The position numbers and the translations under genes are program-made. The notes under the pieces are model-generated. The model had not been told where the DNA came from and ran no database searches. It worked only from the letters and a program-made list of their open reading frames with translations. A stretch of 19,930 nucleotides of DNA from JBDHUV01 sp039809365 (lineage in GTDB: Bacteria; Patescibacteriota; Microgenomatia; Levybacterales; GWA1-39-11). Positions 1 to 8,162 of this stretch are shown piece after piece. The stretch's first letter is position 1, and each line of letters opens with the position of its first letter. Location: the NCBI GenBank assembly GCA_039809365.1, contig JBDHUV010000007.1:1-19930 (forward strand), read 5' to 3'.

Positions 1-423
1 GAGGAAAACCTTAAGATTTTTGGGAAAGGATTTGCGGGATTTTCAGATGAGCTAAAAGAACAAAGTAGAGTGGCAGGATCTCGAATTGAGTTTGTAGGTG
101 AAGTTTCAGATGAAGAAAAACTACAGTTAATGATGAACGCAAAAGCATATATCTTTGCTTCATATAATGAGGATTTTGGTATTACTCCAGTTGAAGCAAT
201 GGGGATAGGAATTCCAGTTATCGCATATAAAAGTGGAGGTGTGCAAGAAACTGTCATAGAAGGAAAAACAGGACTATTTTATACTCCTAACACTCCTGAA
301 AAGCTGAATGAAATAATAAAGAAGCGAGAGGAAATAAAAATATTGCCAGATGATTGTAGAAAGCAGGCACAAAAATTTGATACAGAGCATTTTAATACTT
401 CAATGAAAAAACTTATCCAATAG
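1..423 (+). CDS. Glycosyltransferase family 4, C-terminal part (5' truncated)
   Basis: The reading frame is open from base 1 to the TAG at 421-423, so this is the C-terminal ~140 residues of a gene that begins outside the window. It carries the hallmark of GT-B retaining glycosyltransferases (GT4): an E-x7-E motif within EDFGITPVEAMGIGIPVIA, followed by a GGVQETV segment that in the family contacts the nucleotide-sugar. Such enzymes transfer a sugar from a nucleotide-sugar donor to a lipid or glycan at the inner face of the membrane, in surface polysaccharide or glycolipid synthesis. The acceptor cannot be told from this fragment. Internal GTG or ATG codons are not the start, because homologous sequence continues upstream of them. 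Confidence 0.85.
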   Translation, partial: EENLKIFGKGFAGFSDELKEQSRVAGSRIEFVGEVSDEEKLQLMMNAKAYIFASYNEDFGITPVEAMGIGIPVIAYKSGGVQETVIEGKTGLFYTPNTPEKLNEIIKKREEIKILPDDCRKQAQKFDTEHFNTSMKKLIQ

Positions 424-433
424 AAAATGGGAA

Positions 434-465
434 ATCGCGCCTCTGAGACTTCCCAAAGGCGCGAT
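434..465. terminator. GC-rich hairpin between convergent genes
   Basis: A perfect 9-bp stem (ATCGCGCCT at 434-442 with AGGCGCGAT at 457-465) and a 14-nt loop lie between the glycosyltransferase stop and the convergent small gene. On the minus strand the stem is followed by TTTCCCATTTTC, a weak T-rich tail. On the plus strand there is no T tract. It probably terminates the minus-strand gene and may act in both directions. Confidence 0.55.
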
Positions 466-487
466 AAGAGGTGGGAGAGAAGTTGTC

Positions 488-763
488 TTAGACAACAACG
501 ATTGTTTTCAGTTCAGTGACCTTAGACGGATCGGTAGGGTCTATTTGTACGACCCTCACTTTAAAACCGAGTGCTTCCAAGAGCACTTTTGCTTCTTGGG
601 TTTGTTGAGGCGAGTACGGTCGAACCTGACACTCTCCTCGGCTGCAACAATGGTTGTAGTCTCTTCCTCTCAATAGCATCCTTAATGATGCAGGAATTGA
701 GTACCTGTCAAGGGCATTTCTTATTGCCCAAGGGTTGCCAGTGACAACTAGCAGGTGATGCAT
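488..763 (-). CDS. Small unrecognised protein, 91 aa
   Basis: I do not recognise this family. The start is set at the ATG at 763 because AGGAGG lies six bases upstream; an in-frame TTG at 787 has no such support. The protein begins MHHLLVVTGNPWAIRNAL, has a central CCSRGEC cysteine cluster and ends in a beta-rich VRVVQIDP...TIVVV segment, suggesting a small soluble alpha/beta fold. A well-spaced promoter (TTGAAA-17-TATAAT, minus strand) precedes it and a hairpin follows, so it looks like a one-gene unit. Its codons (CCC, CTC, ACC, GTC) are noticeably richer in GC than those of its neighbours, which hints at a different origin or high expression. Confidence 0.7.
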   Translation of the reverse strand: MHHLLVVTGNPWAIRNALDRYSIPASLRMLLRGRDYNHCCSRGECQVRPYSPQQTQEAKVLLEALGFKVRVVQIDPTDPSKVTELKTIVVV

Positions 764-795
764 GGTTTTCCTCCTATCTCCCACCAAGCAATTCT

Positions 796-840
796 ATTAT
801 ATCTTCCCATTATTTGAGTTTCAATTGCCTGTGATACAAT
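796..840. promoter_or_regulatory. Overlapping divergent promoters of the 91-aa gene and fpg
   Basis: Minus strand: TTGAAA (complement of 819-824), a 17-nt spacer and TATAAT (complement of 796-801), which fits sigma70 well for the 91-aa gene. Plus strand: TTGAGT (814-819), a 15-nt spacer and TACAAT (835-840), ending 6 nt before the fpg ATG, so fpg is probably transcribed without a leader. The two -35 boxes touch, so RNA polymerase may compete for the two directions. Confidence 0.6.
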
Positions 841-846
841 GTCTGC

Positions 847-1698
847 ATGCCTGAACTTCCCGAAGTAGAAACAATTAAAAAAGGTTTAGATAAACATCTG
901 AAAGGACACACAATACAAAATGTCTTGATATATGACCCACTTCGTGTTACTGGATCTACTGAAAACATAATAGGAAGTACGGTGATAGGAGTGCAAAGGA
1001 GAGGAAAAGGTTTACTTATTAAACTAGACAATACGTATGTAATTGCAGTGCATGTAAAAATGACAGGCCAGCTTATTTATCAAGGAGATAAAACAAAGGA
1101 AATAATGTTATCTCAAAAAGTAAAAAAACTACCAAATACTCATACAAGAGTACTCTTTACACTGGATGGCAATGCATCTCTTTTTTATAACGATATTCGC
1201 AGATTTGGATGGTTACATATTCTTCCTCACGATAAAATAAAATCTATTCCTTTTTTTAGATCTCTTGGTCCAGAACCATTTGGAGAAGGAACAAATCGTT
1301 TAAGTATTGAATATTTCTCTTCACTAGTGAGGAACAGTACCTCACCTATAAAAACGATACTGCTTGATCAGCATAAAATAGGGGGGATAGGAAATATTTA
1401 TGCAAATGATGCATTATATGAAGCAAAAATAGATCCAAGACGTTTAGGGAACTCGTTAACAAAAGAAGAGCTTAAAACATTGTTCGAAGCACTCCATTCA
1501 CTGTTATTATTCTCAATAAAACAGGGTGGGGCAAGTGATACAAATTTTGTGAATGCACTTGGACAAGACGGTACATATCAAGAATATTTTAAAGTATATG
1601 GAAGAAAGGATATGCGTTGTAAAAATTGTAGAGATACAATAAAAAGGATAGTGTTGGCTGGAAGGGCAACATTTATTTGTTTAACCTGTCAAAAATAA
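847..1698 (+). CDS. mutM: Formamidopyrimidine-DNA glycosylase (Fpg/MutM)
   Basis: Base-excision repair enzyme that removes oxidised purines such as 8-oxoguanine and formamidopyrimidines and nicks the abasic site by beta,delta-elimination. The 283 aa are full family length. Visible signatures: N-terminal MPELPEVETI (Pro and Glu after Met are the catalytic residues), HVKMTGQL with the conserved lysine, the helix-two-turn-helix segment GGIGNIYANDALYEAKIDP, and a C-terminal zinc finger with Cys258, 261, 278 and 281 around LAGRATFIC. The ATG lies 6 nt after a TACAAT -10 box, with no Shine-Dalgarno sequence. Other repair genes in the window are recF, the DNA ligase, the alkyltransferase and EndoQ. 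Confidence 0.97.
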   Translation: MPELPEVETIKKGLDKHLKGHTIQNVLIYDPLRVTGSTENIIGSTVIGVQRRGKGLLIKLDNTYVIAVHVKMTGQLIYQGDKTKEIMLSQKVKKLPNTHTRVLFTLDGNASLFYNDIRRFGWLHILPHDKIKSIPFFRSLGPEPFGEGTNRLSIEYFSSLVRNSTSPIKTILLDQHKIGGIGNIYANDALYEAKIDPRRLGNSLTKEELKTLFEALHSLLLFSIKQGGASDTNFVNALGQDGTYQEYFKVYGRKDMRCKNCRDTIKRIVLAGRATFICLTCQK

Positions 1699-1699
1699 A

Positions 1700-2287
1700 C
1701 TATTTTGGTTGTGGAATTGCACAGCTAAACTTTCCAAGCATATGAGCATTATATATACTGCTCATGATGAGGATACTGAATATAATGGTGAGATACAGTA
1801 TTCCTTGGAATGGAAGACCTGGGATAGCAGGGGTAAGCCCTGTAATCGATAACAAAGAGAGTCCGCATCCTGGGCAACCAGCAGAAGCAAGACTAATAAC
1901 TCCAGCTCCAAATGTCCATTGAAGAGTTTTTTGTAATCGTAGATATGCAATTTTTCTGGTTACGAGCATAATATTTATCCCGACAACGAGTGCAATGCTT
2001 AAAAGGAGTAGTGTATGAACTGAGCCAAACATGCCCAGTGTTTTTAAAAACATGAGCCCAGATATTTTCAATTTTAATAAGAGAGTAAATTGTTGTGAGA
2101 AAATATTTGAGTAAATAGCAAATTCGTTAATAATACTTGATACAAGTAGATATATGAGTGCAATACCAATACTTTTTTTAAGAAAATCTACTGATAATAC
2201 CTGCGTTTTGAAGATAAACAAGGCAGAGGAAAGAAAATGCTCTTTATTTTGCGAGTTCCTGATCGATGATTGCTTTAAATGATTCAT
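1700..2287 (-). CDS. Polytopic membrane protein with CPGC motif, probable DsbA partner
   Basis: 195 aa with about four to five hydrophobic segments (roughly residues 38-58, 66-86, 90-110, 124-150 and 160-182). A CPGC pair (Cys138, Cys141) sits in the sequence SAGCPGCGLSLLS at the start or edge of a membrane segment. I cannot assign a named family; it is not an obvious DsbB or VKOR. The gene overlaps the end of the upstream dsbA-like gene by 44 bp and stops 1 bp from the convergent fpg stop. The overlap and the CxxC pair suggest a membrane electron-transfer partner of the DsbA-like protein. This role is inference. The start at 2287 is the only Met in a sensible position. Confidence 0.75.
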   Translation of the reverse strand: MNHLKQSSIRNSQNKEHFLSSALFIFKTQVLSVDFLKKSIGIALIYLLVSSIINEFAIYSNIFSQQFTLLLKLKISGLMFLKTLGMFGSVHTLLLLSIALVVGINIMLVTRKIAYLRLQKTLQWTFGAGVISLASAGCPGCGLSLLSITGLTPAIPGLPFQGILYLTIIFSILIMSSIYNAHMLGKFSCAIPQPK

Positions 2288-3011
2288 ATGGCTGTGCTCC
2301 TACCAGTGAAGTACCATTTACAAAAAATGCAGGAGTTCCGCTTACACCAGCTGCAGTTCCATCAGCTAAATCTGAAGCAACTTTATCAGCATATTTATCA
2401 GTATCAAGACATTCGTTAAATTGACTTGTATTCATTCCTAACTCTGCTGCCCATGCTTTTATATCATCGACTGTGTATTCAACAGTTCCCCCACTTGGAT
2501 CAAGAGCTTGCTGTTTATCAAACATCAAATCATGAAACTGCCACATACGATCTTGATCATTTGCACACTCTAATGCTTCAGCACTTTTTTGTGCAGCAGG
2601 GTGGAAGGAAAGCGGATAATGACGATAGTACATGACTACTTTTCCAGTATCAATATAATCTTTCTTAATTTGTTGATAAGCACTTGTGTAGAATGAACGA
2701 CAGAAAGGACACTGCATATCAGAAAACTCTATAAGAGTAACAGGAGCATCTTTATCTCCAAGTGGAGGAAGAGAACCTACTGCAACATCAACTTTTGCTG
2801 CAGGTTGATTAGGATCTGCAACTGCATTTGCTGTGCTCGGAGTTGGTGATGATTTTGATTCTTCTAAGCTTTGGACTCTTGCAAGAAGATATCCTACCAA
2901 GAATACTGCGATGAGCAGTACAACGTATAATAATTGTTGGGTATTTATCTTTTTGAGTTGCTCTACAATAACAGGCTTTGTTTTTTTTGCAGATCGAGTC
3001 GATGTAGCCAT
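2244..3011 (-). CDS. Membrane-anchored DsbA-family thiol oxidoreductase
   Basis: 255 aa. A lysine-rich N-terminus is followed by one membrane segment (about residues 27-46, LLYVVLLIAVFLVGYLLARV), a Pro/Ser linker and a thioredoxin-fold domain of the DsbA/Thioredoxin_4 type. The active site is DMQCPFCRSF (Cys101, Cys104) and the cis-Pro loop is GVSGTPAFFVNG. It should sit on the outer face of the membrane and form or shuffle disulfides in secreted proteins. It heads an overlapping pair with the CPGC membrane protein. A promoter TTGACA-17-TATAGT ends 6 nt before the ATG, so the mRNA is probably leaderless. Confidence 0.93.
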   Translation of the reverse strand: MATSTRSAKKTKPVIVEQLKKINTQQLLYVVLLIAVFLVGYLLARVQSLEESKSSPTPSTANAVADPNQPAAKVDVAVGSLPPLGDKDAPVTLIEFSDMQCPFCRSFYTSAYQQIKKDYIDTGKVVMYYRHYPLSFHPAAQKSAEALECANDQDRMWQFHDLMFDKQQALDPSGGTVEYTVDDIKAWAAELGMNTSQFNECLDTDKYADKVASDLADGTAAGVSGTPAFFVNGTSLVGAQPYESFKAIIDQELAK

Positions 3012-3017
3012 GTAACT

Positions 3018-3046
3018 ACTATAAATTACTTGTTAATATTTGTCAA
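3018..3046 (-). promoter_or_regulatory. Promoter of the dsbA-like gene
   Basis: On the minus strand TTGACA (complement of 3041-3046), a 17-nt spacer and TATAGT (complement of 3018-3023). The -10 box ends 6 nt upstream of the ATG at 3011, so the first transcribed base should be at or near the start codon. Confidence 0.7.
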
Positions 3047-3138
3047 TGAAATAAAATTACCTTGTACAATGATCTATCATTGCTTTTTTTGTGTGCATTT
3101 GATATCGTGTTCTGTGGTGCAGTAATTAGTGATTCTTC

Positions 3139-3852
3139 ATGGTTAAAAATCATCCCTACAAAGAAAAAATTGTGATCTCTCTCGGAGGGTCTCTCGTTGT
3201 CCCCTCCACAGGTATAGACACTGCATTCCTTTCAGATTTTAATAAATTTATCAGAGAAAAAATTGCCCAGAATCCAAATCTTCAGTTTTTTATTGTAGTA
3301 GGAGGAGGACAGACAGCTCGTGATTATCGGGATGCTGGGCGTACAATACTCGATCAAGAACTTACTCCAGATGATTTAGATTGGTTAGGTATTCATGCTT
3401 CTCGTTTGAATGCTCATCTTGTGAGAACTATTTTCAGAGATATTGCTCATCCAGTTATTCTTGAGCAGTTTGATATCATTCGAAAAGTCACTGAGCAAGT
3501 AATTGTTGGAGCAGGGTGGAGGCCAGGATGGTCAACAGATTATTGTGCTGCAATGGTGTGTGGAGATTATCGTGTCGAGACTATTCTTAATCTATCCAAT
3601 ATAGAACAAGTGTTTAGTGACGATCCTCGTAAAAATGCAGATGCCACCCCTATACAAGATATCTCTTGGCCTGACTTTCAAAAATTAGTTGGAGAAAAAT
3701 GGACTCCAGGAATGAATGTGCCATTTGACCCTATTGCTACGAAAAAAGCTCAAGAACTTGGACTAACTGTCATTATAATGAAAGGGAATGATTTAGAAAA
3801 TGTAGATAACTACCTCTCTGGTAAAGAGTTTATAGGGACAACAATTGCTTAA
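3139..3852 (+). CDS. pyrH: UMP kinase, amino-acid-kinase fold
   Basis: Phosphorylates UMP to UDP with ATP in pyrimidine nucleotide synthesis; cytosolic. The 237 aa match the usual length. Family signatures: VISLGGSLVVP at the N-terminus (phosphate-binding), IVVGGGQTARDYRDAGR, the UMP-site region NLSNIEQVFSDDPRKNADA, DPIATKKAQELGLTVIIMKG near the end and a C-terminal GTTI. The sequence resembles the archaeal-type branch more than typical proteobacterial PyrH. Its stop overlaps the convergent recF stop by 4 bp through a shared TTAA. A weak promoter, TTGATA-18-TAATTA at 3099-3128, may precede it. Confidence 0.92.
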   Translation: MVKNHPYKEKIVISLGGSLVVPSTGIDTAFLSDFNKFIREKIAQNPNLQFFIVVGGGQTARDYRDAGRTILDQELTPDDLDWLGIHASRLNAHLVRTIFRDIAHPVILEQFDIIRKVTEQVIVGAGWRPGWSTDYCAAMVCGDYRVETILNLSNIEQVFSDDPRKNADATPIQDISWPDFQKLVGEKWTPGMNVPFDPIATKKAQELGLTVIIMKGNDLENVDNYLSGKEFIGTTIA

Positions 3853-4910
3853 CTATTTTTTAAATCTTCAGGTAAATTAAGTACGAGTGCTTTTGAAAGG
3901 ATTTTTTTAGGAATATCTTGAATATGGGTAGTAGTAATAATTGTTTGTTGTTTTGGTAAAGTCTGTACAATATGAGCAATATTACTTGCGTCTAGTTCTG
4001 AAAAAACATCATCAAGAAGAAAAATAGGCTGAGTGTTTGTGTGTTTTCTTACGTATTCAAGTTCAAATATTTTAAGTTGTAATACTGCTAATCTTTGTTC
4101 TCCTCTTGAAGCAAATTCCCGAATAAGACGGTCTGTGTTTGGAAACTGGATAATAATATCATCTCGTTGAGGACCAATAAGTGTTACTCCACTTGCTAGC
4201 TCTGCATCTTTATATTTTTCAAGACGTTTAGGCGTTACAAGGCTTGCATCATAGGAAAGTTCAAGAGGGTAAATTTGTTGCTGTGCTGCATTTACATACT
4301 CAATATACTGTTGTCTCTGTCTATATATTGTTTTTGCGTGTTCTAATAAAAGATTATTCCAATAAATAAACTCGTCTGCCCTGTACTGCCGCTTACCTGC
4401 TTTGATTAGTCCTAATAACTTGTTCCGTTGTCTGAGTGCCTTCATGTATGTTGTATGAGAAACCCTGTATTCTGTGGAGGTGGCAAAGAGTAGCCCATCC
4501 ACATACTTTCTTCTCATTTGAGGCGATTCAGATATAATCTCTAAGTCTTGAGGAGAGAAGATAATTGAACAAAAAAATGATGCAAACTCTATAAGCCTTT
4601 TCCCCACTCCATTTATTAAGTATCTTTTGTGAAAAATTGAAGAATTATTAATTAATTGGACTGACATTTTCACAGTAGAGTTATCGTCCTGTAATGTGGA
4701 ATCAATTCTGCTAAAATCTGACCCAAATTGGATAGTGTCTACATCTTTGTCTGCTCGAAAACTTTTTCCAGTAGATAGCATATGTATTGCTTCTAAAATA
4801 TTGGTTTTTCCAACCGTATTTTCTCCTACAATAATAGTGAGTGGAGAGAAAGATAATGTTTGACGGGTATATGTACGAAAATGGGTAAGCGTAATTGTTG
4901 CAAGTTGCAT
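3849..4910 (-). CDS. recF: DNA replication and repair protein RecF
   Basis: SMC-like ATPase that helps RecO and RecR load RecA at single-strand gaps. 353 aa, the usual length. N-terminal LTHFRTYTRQ; Walker A GENTVGKT (residues 29-36, with Thr-Val replacing the common Ala-Ala or Gly-Ala); the signature region around RGEQRLAVLQLKIFELEYV; Walker B FLLDDVFSELD followed by a TTTHIQDIP switch segment. The gene starts 9 bp after the stop of the DUF5654-like gene and is probably co-transcribed with it. No dnaA, dnaN or gyrase gene is adjacent, unlike the classical recF setting. Confidence 0.96.
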   Translation of the reverse strand: MQLATITLTHFRTYTRQTLSFSPLTIIVGENTVGKTNILEAIHMLSTGKSFRADKDVDTIQFGSDFSRIDSTLQDDNSTVKMSVQLINNSSIFHKRYLINGVGKRLIEFASFFCSIIFSPQDLEIISESPQMRRKYVDGLLFATSTEYRVSHTTYMKALRQRNKLLGLIKAGKRQYRADEFIYWNNLLLEHAKTIYRQRQQYIEYVNAAQQQIYPLELSYDASLVTPKRLEKYKDAELASGVTLIGPQRDDIIIQFPNTDRLIREFASRGEQRLAVLQLKIFELEYVRKHTNTQPIFLLDDVFSELDASNIAHIVQTLPKQQTIITTTHIQDIPKKILSKALVLNLPEDLKNS

Positions 4911-4919
4911 GAAGAATAG

Positions 4920-5216
4920 TTATTTTTTTGACGCAGTATCAGGATCAATTGTCCTCAGTAATTTAGATAACTGGAGTGTAACAAATACAGCCAGGATTGT
5001 CACTATTACTGCGTAAATTAAAAGAGAAAAGAGTTGTCCTCCCTCAGGGAGCCATCTTTTGACATATGTTGCAACAAACTGTTGGATAAGACTATTCCAG
5101 GCAAGTGCTGAAACAAGTCCAAATCCCGAGGTTGCAAGTGTTAACATCTGTCTTACTATCTCGATGTGTAGTTTTTTTTTATCTTCTTGAGAAGATTTCT
5201 TTGTTTTTTTGGCCAT
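4920..5216 (-). CDS. Small DUF5654-like membrane protein, 98 aa
   Basis: The start is set at the ATG at 5216 (MAKKTKKSSQEDKKK), because a promoter with 17-nt spacing ends 6 nt before it; longer in-frame readings run through the promoter. A lysine-rich N-terminus is followed by an amphipathic helix with LATSGFGLVSALAWNSLI, then a membrane segment (LFSLLIYAVIVTILAVFVTLQL) and a short polar tail. The GFGLVSALAWNSLIQ pattern is what I associate with the DUF5654 family of uncharacterised small membrane proteins common in CPR bacteria and archaea. It lies directly upstream of recF. The function is unknown. Confidence 0.75.
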   Translation of the reverse strand: MAKKTKKSSQEDKKKLHIEIVRQMLTLATSGFGLVSALAWNSLIQQFVATYVKRWLPEGGQLFSLLIYAVIVTILAVFVTLQLSKLLRTIDPDTASKK

Positions 5217-5221
5217 ATTGG

Positions 5222-5251
5222 TATAATACAAGGAGAGTCCTAATTTTTCAA
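5222..5251. promoter_or_regulatory. Bidirectional -10 region between the DUF5654-like gene and fic
   Basis: Minus strand: TTGAAA (complement of 5246-5251), a 17-nt spacer and TATTAT (complement of 5223-5228), ending 6 nt before the ATG at 5216. Plus strand: TATAAT at 5222-5227 occupies nearly the same bases, though its -35 region is poor. One TATAATA block may therefore serve both directions. Confidence 0.55.
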
Positions 5252-5267
5252 TTCGTGTTTGTTTTGT

Positions 5268-6302
5268 ATGTATCAACCTAGTTTTACCATAACAAATAAA
5301 ATAGTTCGCAACATAGGCGCAATAGACGCTGCCAAAGAAGTTATTGAGCATGCTCCGTTACTTCCGTATTGGGAGAAAAAATTTCAAGAAGAGGCACTGT
5401 TGCGTACTACTCATTATGGTACTCATATTGAAGGAAATGAACTGAGTATTACTCAAGTCCAAAAAATTATTGATGGAGAACGAGTCGTCGCAAGAGAACG
5501 AGATGTTCAAGAAGTAATTAACTACAGAAAAATAATTGAGTCAATGGCAGAGGATACGACTGAGACAATAGACGAAGATTTTATTTTAAAACTACATAAA
5601 ACAGTAGTCCATGGAGTGCTCGATGAAGCGTTAGCTGGAGCATATAGAAAAAAAGAAGTTGTTATTAGAAATAGTATTACAGGAGATATTTCTTTTAGAC
5701 CACCAAAATCCATAGAGGTTCCCTGGCAAATGAAAGATCTTTTATTATTTATTGCAGGAGAAAAAGAGATGCACCCAGTACTCAAAGCTGGAGTTGTGCA
5801 TTATGAGTTTGTGAGAATCCACCCATTTCTCGACGGAAACGGAAGAGTGGGAAGAGCATTATCTACGTATGTTCTTTTTAAAGAAGGGTATGATATTAGA
5901 CAGTTTTTCTCTCTAGAAGAGCATTTTGATAGAGACCCTGTTGCCTACTATACTGCGTTACAAAGTGTCCAAGAAAACAAAGGAGATTTGACTCAATGGG
6001 TTACATACTTTTCTGAAGTAATGGCAGCAGAGCTTGTAAAAATAAAAACACAGATAGACTCAATCTCTATTGATTCTAAGCTCAAGCAAAAATTAGGAGG
6101 TCCTGTTATGCTCTCTGAACGGCAGATAAAAGTAATCGAGTATATTCACAAAGTAGGATATTTTGAAAATAAAATGTTTTCTTCAACATTTCCTATGGTA
6201 TCTGAAGACACAGTTTTACGTGAACTACAGGATTTAGTAAAAAAAGGAATATTAAAAAAACAAGGAAAAACAAAAGGTGTAAAATATGTGATGGCACAAT
6301 AG
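5268..6302 (+). CDS. Fic-domain protein (AMPylator/de-AMPylator type) with C-terminal winged helix
   Basis: 344 aa. The Fic core motif HPFLDGNGRVGR is intact; its histidine is the catalytic base for transferring AMP or another nucleotide moiety to a target protein hydroxyl. Upstream lies THYGTHIEGNELS, corresponding to the autoinhibitory helix of class II Fic proteins, although the residue four before the Glu is Gly rather than Ser/Thr. The C-terminal ~75 residues (LSERQIKVIEYIHKVGYF...) look like a winged-helix domain, as in many stand-alone Fic regulators. The ATG at 5268 is preferred to the TTG at 5259. The ligase gene follows after 13 bp, so the two are probably co-transcribed. The target protein is unknown. 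Confidence 0.93.
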   Translation: MYQPSFTITNKIVRNIGAIDAAKEVIEHAPLLPYWEKKFQEEALLRTTHYGTHIEGNELSITQVQKIIDGERVVARERDVQEVINYRKIIESMAEDTTETIDEDFILKLHKTVVHGVLDEALAGAYRKKEVVIRNSITGDISFRPPKSIEVPWQMKDLLLFIAGEKEMHPVLKAGVVHYEFVRIHPFLDGNGRVGRALSTYVLFKEGYDIRQFFSLEEHFDRDPVAYYTALQSVQENKGDLTQWVTYFSEVMAAELVKIKTQIDSISIDSKLKQKLGGPVMLSERQIKVIEYIHKVGYFENKMFSSTFPMVSEDTVLRELQDLVKKGILKKQGKTKGVKYVMAQ

Positions 6303-6315
6303 AGATTAAAAAAAT

Positions 6316-8091
6316 ATGCTTTTTAAAGAATTATCCCAGTATTTAGAAAAATTAGAAAATATTACTTCAAGAAATGAGATTACAACAGTGCTTGCTGAGT
6401 TACTGGACAAATCTGATGTACAGAGTGTAGATAAAATGGTCTATCTATTGCAAGGGAGAGTAGCTCCTATTTATGTGCCTCTGGAGTTTGGAATGGCAGA
6501 TAAAATGGTTTTACGAGCAATAGATAGTGCATATGGACTTGAAAATGGAGAAGCTGCAAGAAAATTTAAAGAGTTAGGAGATATTGGAGAGGTTGCGTCA
6601 TATTTTGCATCAGAGAAAAAAATTGATAAACATTTTTCTGTAGTACAAGTATTTGATGCTCTTCACACAATAGCAACTATCTCAGGTGTTGGCTCTGTTG
6701 ATATAAAAATTGAAAAACTCGCTACACTTCTTCAATCCGTAGATCCTCTTTCTGCGAGGTTTGTCTCCCGTATTCCTGTGGGAAGTATGAGGCTTGGTTT
6801 TTCAGACATGACGGTTTTGGATAGTTTATCGTGGATGGTTGCACAAGATAAATCCTTGAGAAAGGACATAGAACGTGCATTTAATGCTCATCCAGATCTT
6901 GGATATATTGCAAAAATTGTAAAAGAAAAAGGAGTAGAAGGTCTTGAAAAAGTAAAACCTTCTGTTTTTAGTCCTATTCTCATGGCTCGGGCAGAAAGAC
7001 TTTCTTCAGGAGATGAAATTATTGAAAAAATAGGGGAGTGTGCAATAGAAGAAAAATTAGACGGATTTAGATTACAAGGACATTATAAAAAATCTACTCA
7101 AGAAGTAAAGCTTTTTACGCGCAATCTTGAAGAAGTAACATTTATGTATCCTGACGTAGTAGAAGGGATCAAAAAACAGTTTGATATTGAAGAAGTCATT
7201 TTTGAAGGAGAGGCTATTGCGTATGATACCCAAAGCGGAGAGAATCTCCCTTTTCAAATAACAACACAAAGAAAAAGGAAACATGGTATTGAAGAGAAAG
7301 CACAAGAGCTTCCGCTTAAAATTATTTGCTTTGACATGTTGTTTTTAAACGGAAAAAGTTTAATAGATAAAACATATACCCAAAGACATGATTTACTTGA
7401 AAAACATATTAAAAAAGGGAAAACAGTTGAAGTTTCAACAAAATATACTGCATCAACTGGTGAAGAGATAGAGAGAATTTTTGATGATGCTATCTCACGC
7501 GGGTTAGAAGGAATTGTAGCAAAGAAATTAGATGGTACATATCAGGCAGGAGCACGTGGATGGAACTGGATAAAATTTAAGAGATCATACTCTGCTCATC
7601 TTGATGATACGATTGACTGTCTTATCATGGGATATTATTTCGGGCAAGGGAAACGGACAGCGTTTGGCATAGGGGCATTTTTGATAGGAATTTATGATAC
7701 TGAGGCTGATCAGTATGTAACTGTTGCAAAAATTGGTACAGGGCTTACAGACAATGAATGGAAAACTCTTGCAATACAAGGGAAAAAGCTTGAAGCAGAT
7801 ATAAAGCCTCCGTTATATGTAGTGGATAAACAGCTCACTCCAGATGTATGGATAGAACCTGAGATAGTAGTAGAGATAAAAGCAGATGAGATAACAAGAT
7901 CTACAATACATACCGCTGGAAGAGTAATGAAGTCCTCAAAATCAGGGAGTGCGTTTGACGTTGATGTTCAAGGGTATGCATTACGATTCCCAAGACTTGA
8001 AAAATTCCGTAACGATAGAAAACCTGAAGATGTTACCACACTTTCTGAAATACAGAAAATGTTTTCTATGCAAGGCAAACAAAAAGAGTAA
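6316..8091 (+). CDS. lig: ATP-dependent DNA ligase
   Basis: Seals nicks in DNA using ATP, in replication or repair. 591 aa, close to archaeal/eukaryotic LigI-type enzymes rather than bacterial NAD-dependent LigA. Order: an N-terminal helical DNA-binding domain (about residues 1-210), the adenylation domain with motif I EEKLDGFR (nucleophile Lys247), motif III-like FEGEAIAYD, motif IV EGIVAKK and motif V WIKFKR, then an OB-fold ending near ALRFPRLEKFRNDRKPEDVTT, typical of motif VI. Enzymes of this kind are common in archaea and occur in some CPR bacteria. It follows fic closely and lacks a clear Shine-Dalgarno site. Confidence 0.96.
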   Translation: MLFKELSQYLEKLENITSRNEITTVLAELLDKSDVQSVDKMVYLLQGRVAPIYVPLEFGMADKMVLRAIDSAYGLENGEAARKFKELGDIGEVASYFASEKKIDKHFSVVQVFDALHTIATISGVGSVDIKIEKLATLLQSVDPLSARFVSRIPVGSMRLGFSDMTVLDSLSWMVAQDKSLRKDIERAFNAHPDLGYIAKIVKEKGVEGLEKVKPSVFSPILMARAERLSSGDEIIEKIGECAIEEKLDGFRLQGHYKKSTQEVKLFTRNLEEVTFMYPDVVEGIKKQFDIEEVIFEGEAIAYDTQSGENLPFQITTQRKRKHGIEEKAQELPLKIICFDMLFLNGKSLIDKTYTQRHDLLEKHIKKGKTVEVSTKYTASTGEEIERIFDDAISRGLEGIVAKKLDGTYQAGARGWNWIKFKRSYSAHLDDTIDCLIMGYYFGQGKRTAFGIGAFLIGIYDTEADQYVTVAKIGTGLTDNEWKTLAIQGKKLEADIKPPLYVVDKQLTPDVWIEPEIVVEIKADEITRSTIHTAGRVMKSSKSGSAFDVDVQGYALRFPRLEKFRNDRKPEDVTTLSEIQKMFSMQGKQKE

Positions 8092-8125
8092 TACGCGTAA
8101 AAAAAAGCAATATATCTTGGAAGGG

Positions 8126-8155
8126 TTGACATATCAAAACGAAGTATGTTACAAA
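8126..8155 (+). promoter_or_regulatory. Promoter of the proline-rich gene
   Basis: TTGACA (8126-8131), an 18-nt spacer and TACAAA (8150-8155), ending 7 nt before the ATG at 8163. The mRNA would be leaderless or nearly so. Confidence 0.55.
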
Positions 8156-8162
8156 TATACCA

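Noticed and set aside
3067..3090. Hairpin CAATGAT/ATCATTG followed by a T run
   Set aside because: Looks like an intrinsic terminator on the plus strand, but no plus-strand gene ends upstream and the loop is only 2 nt. It could end a stray transcript; not enough to annotate.
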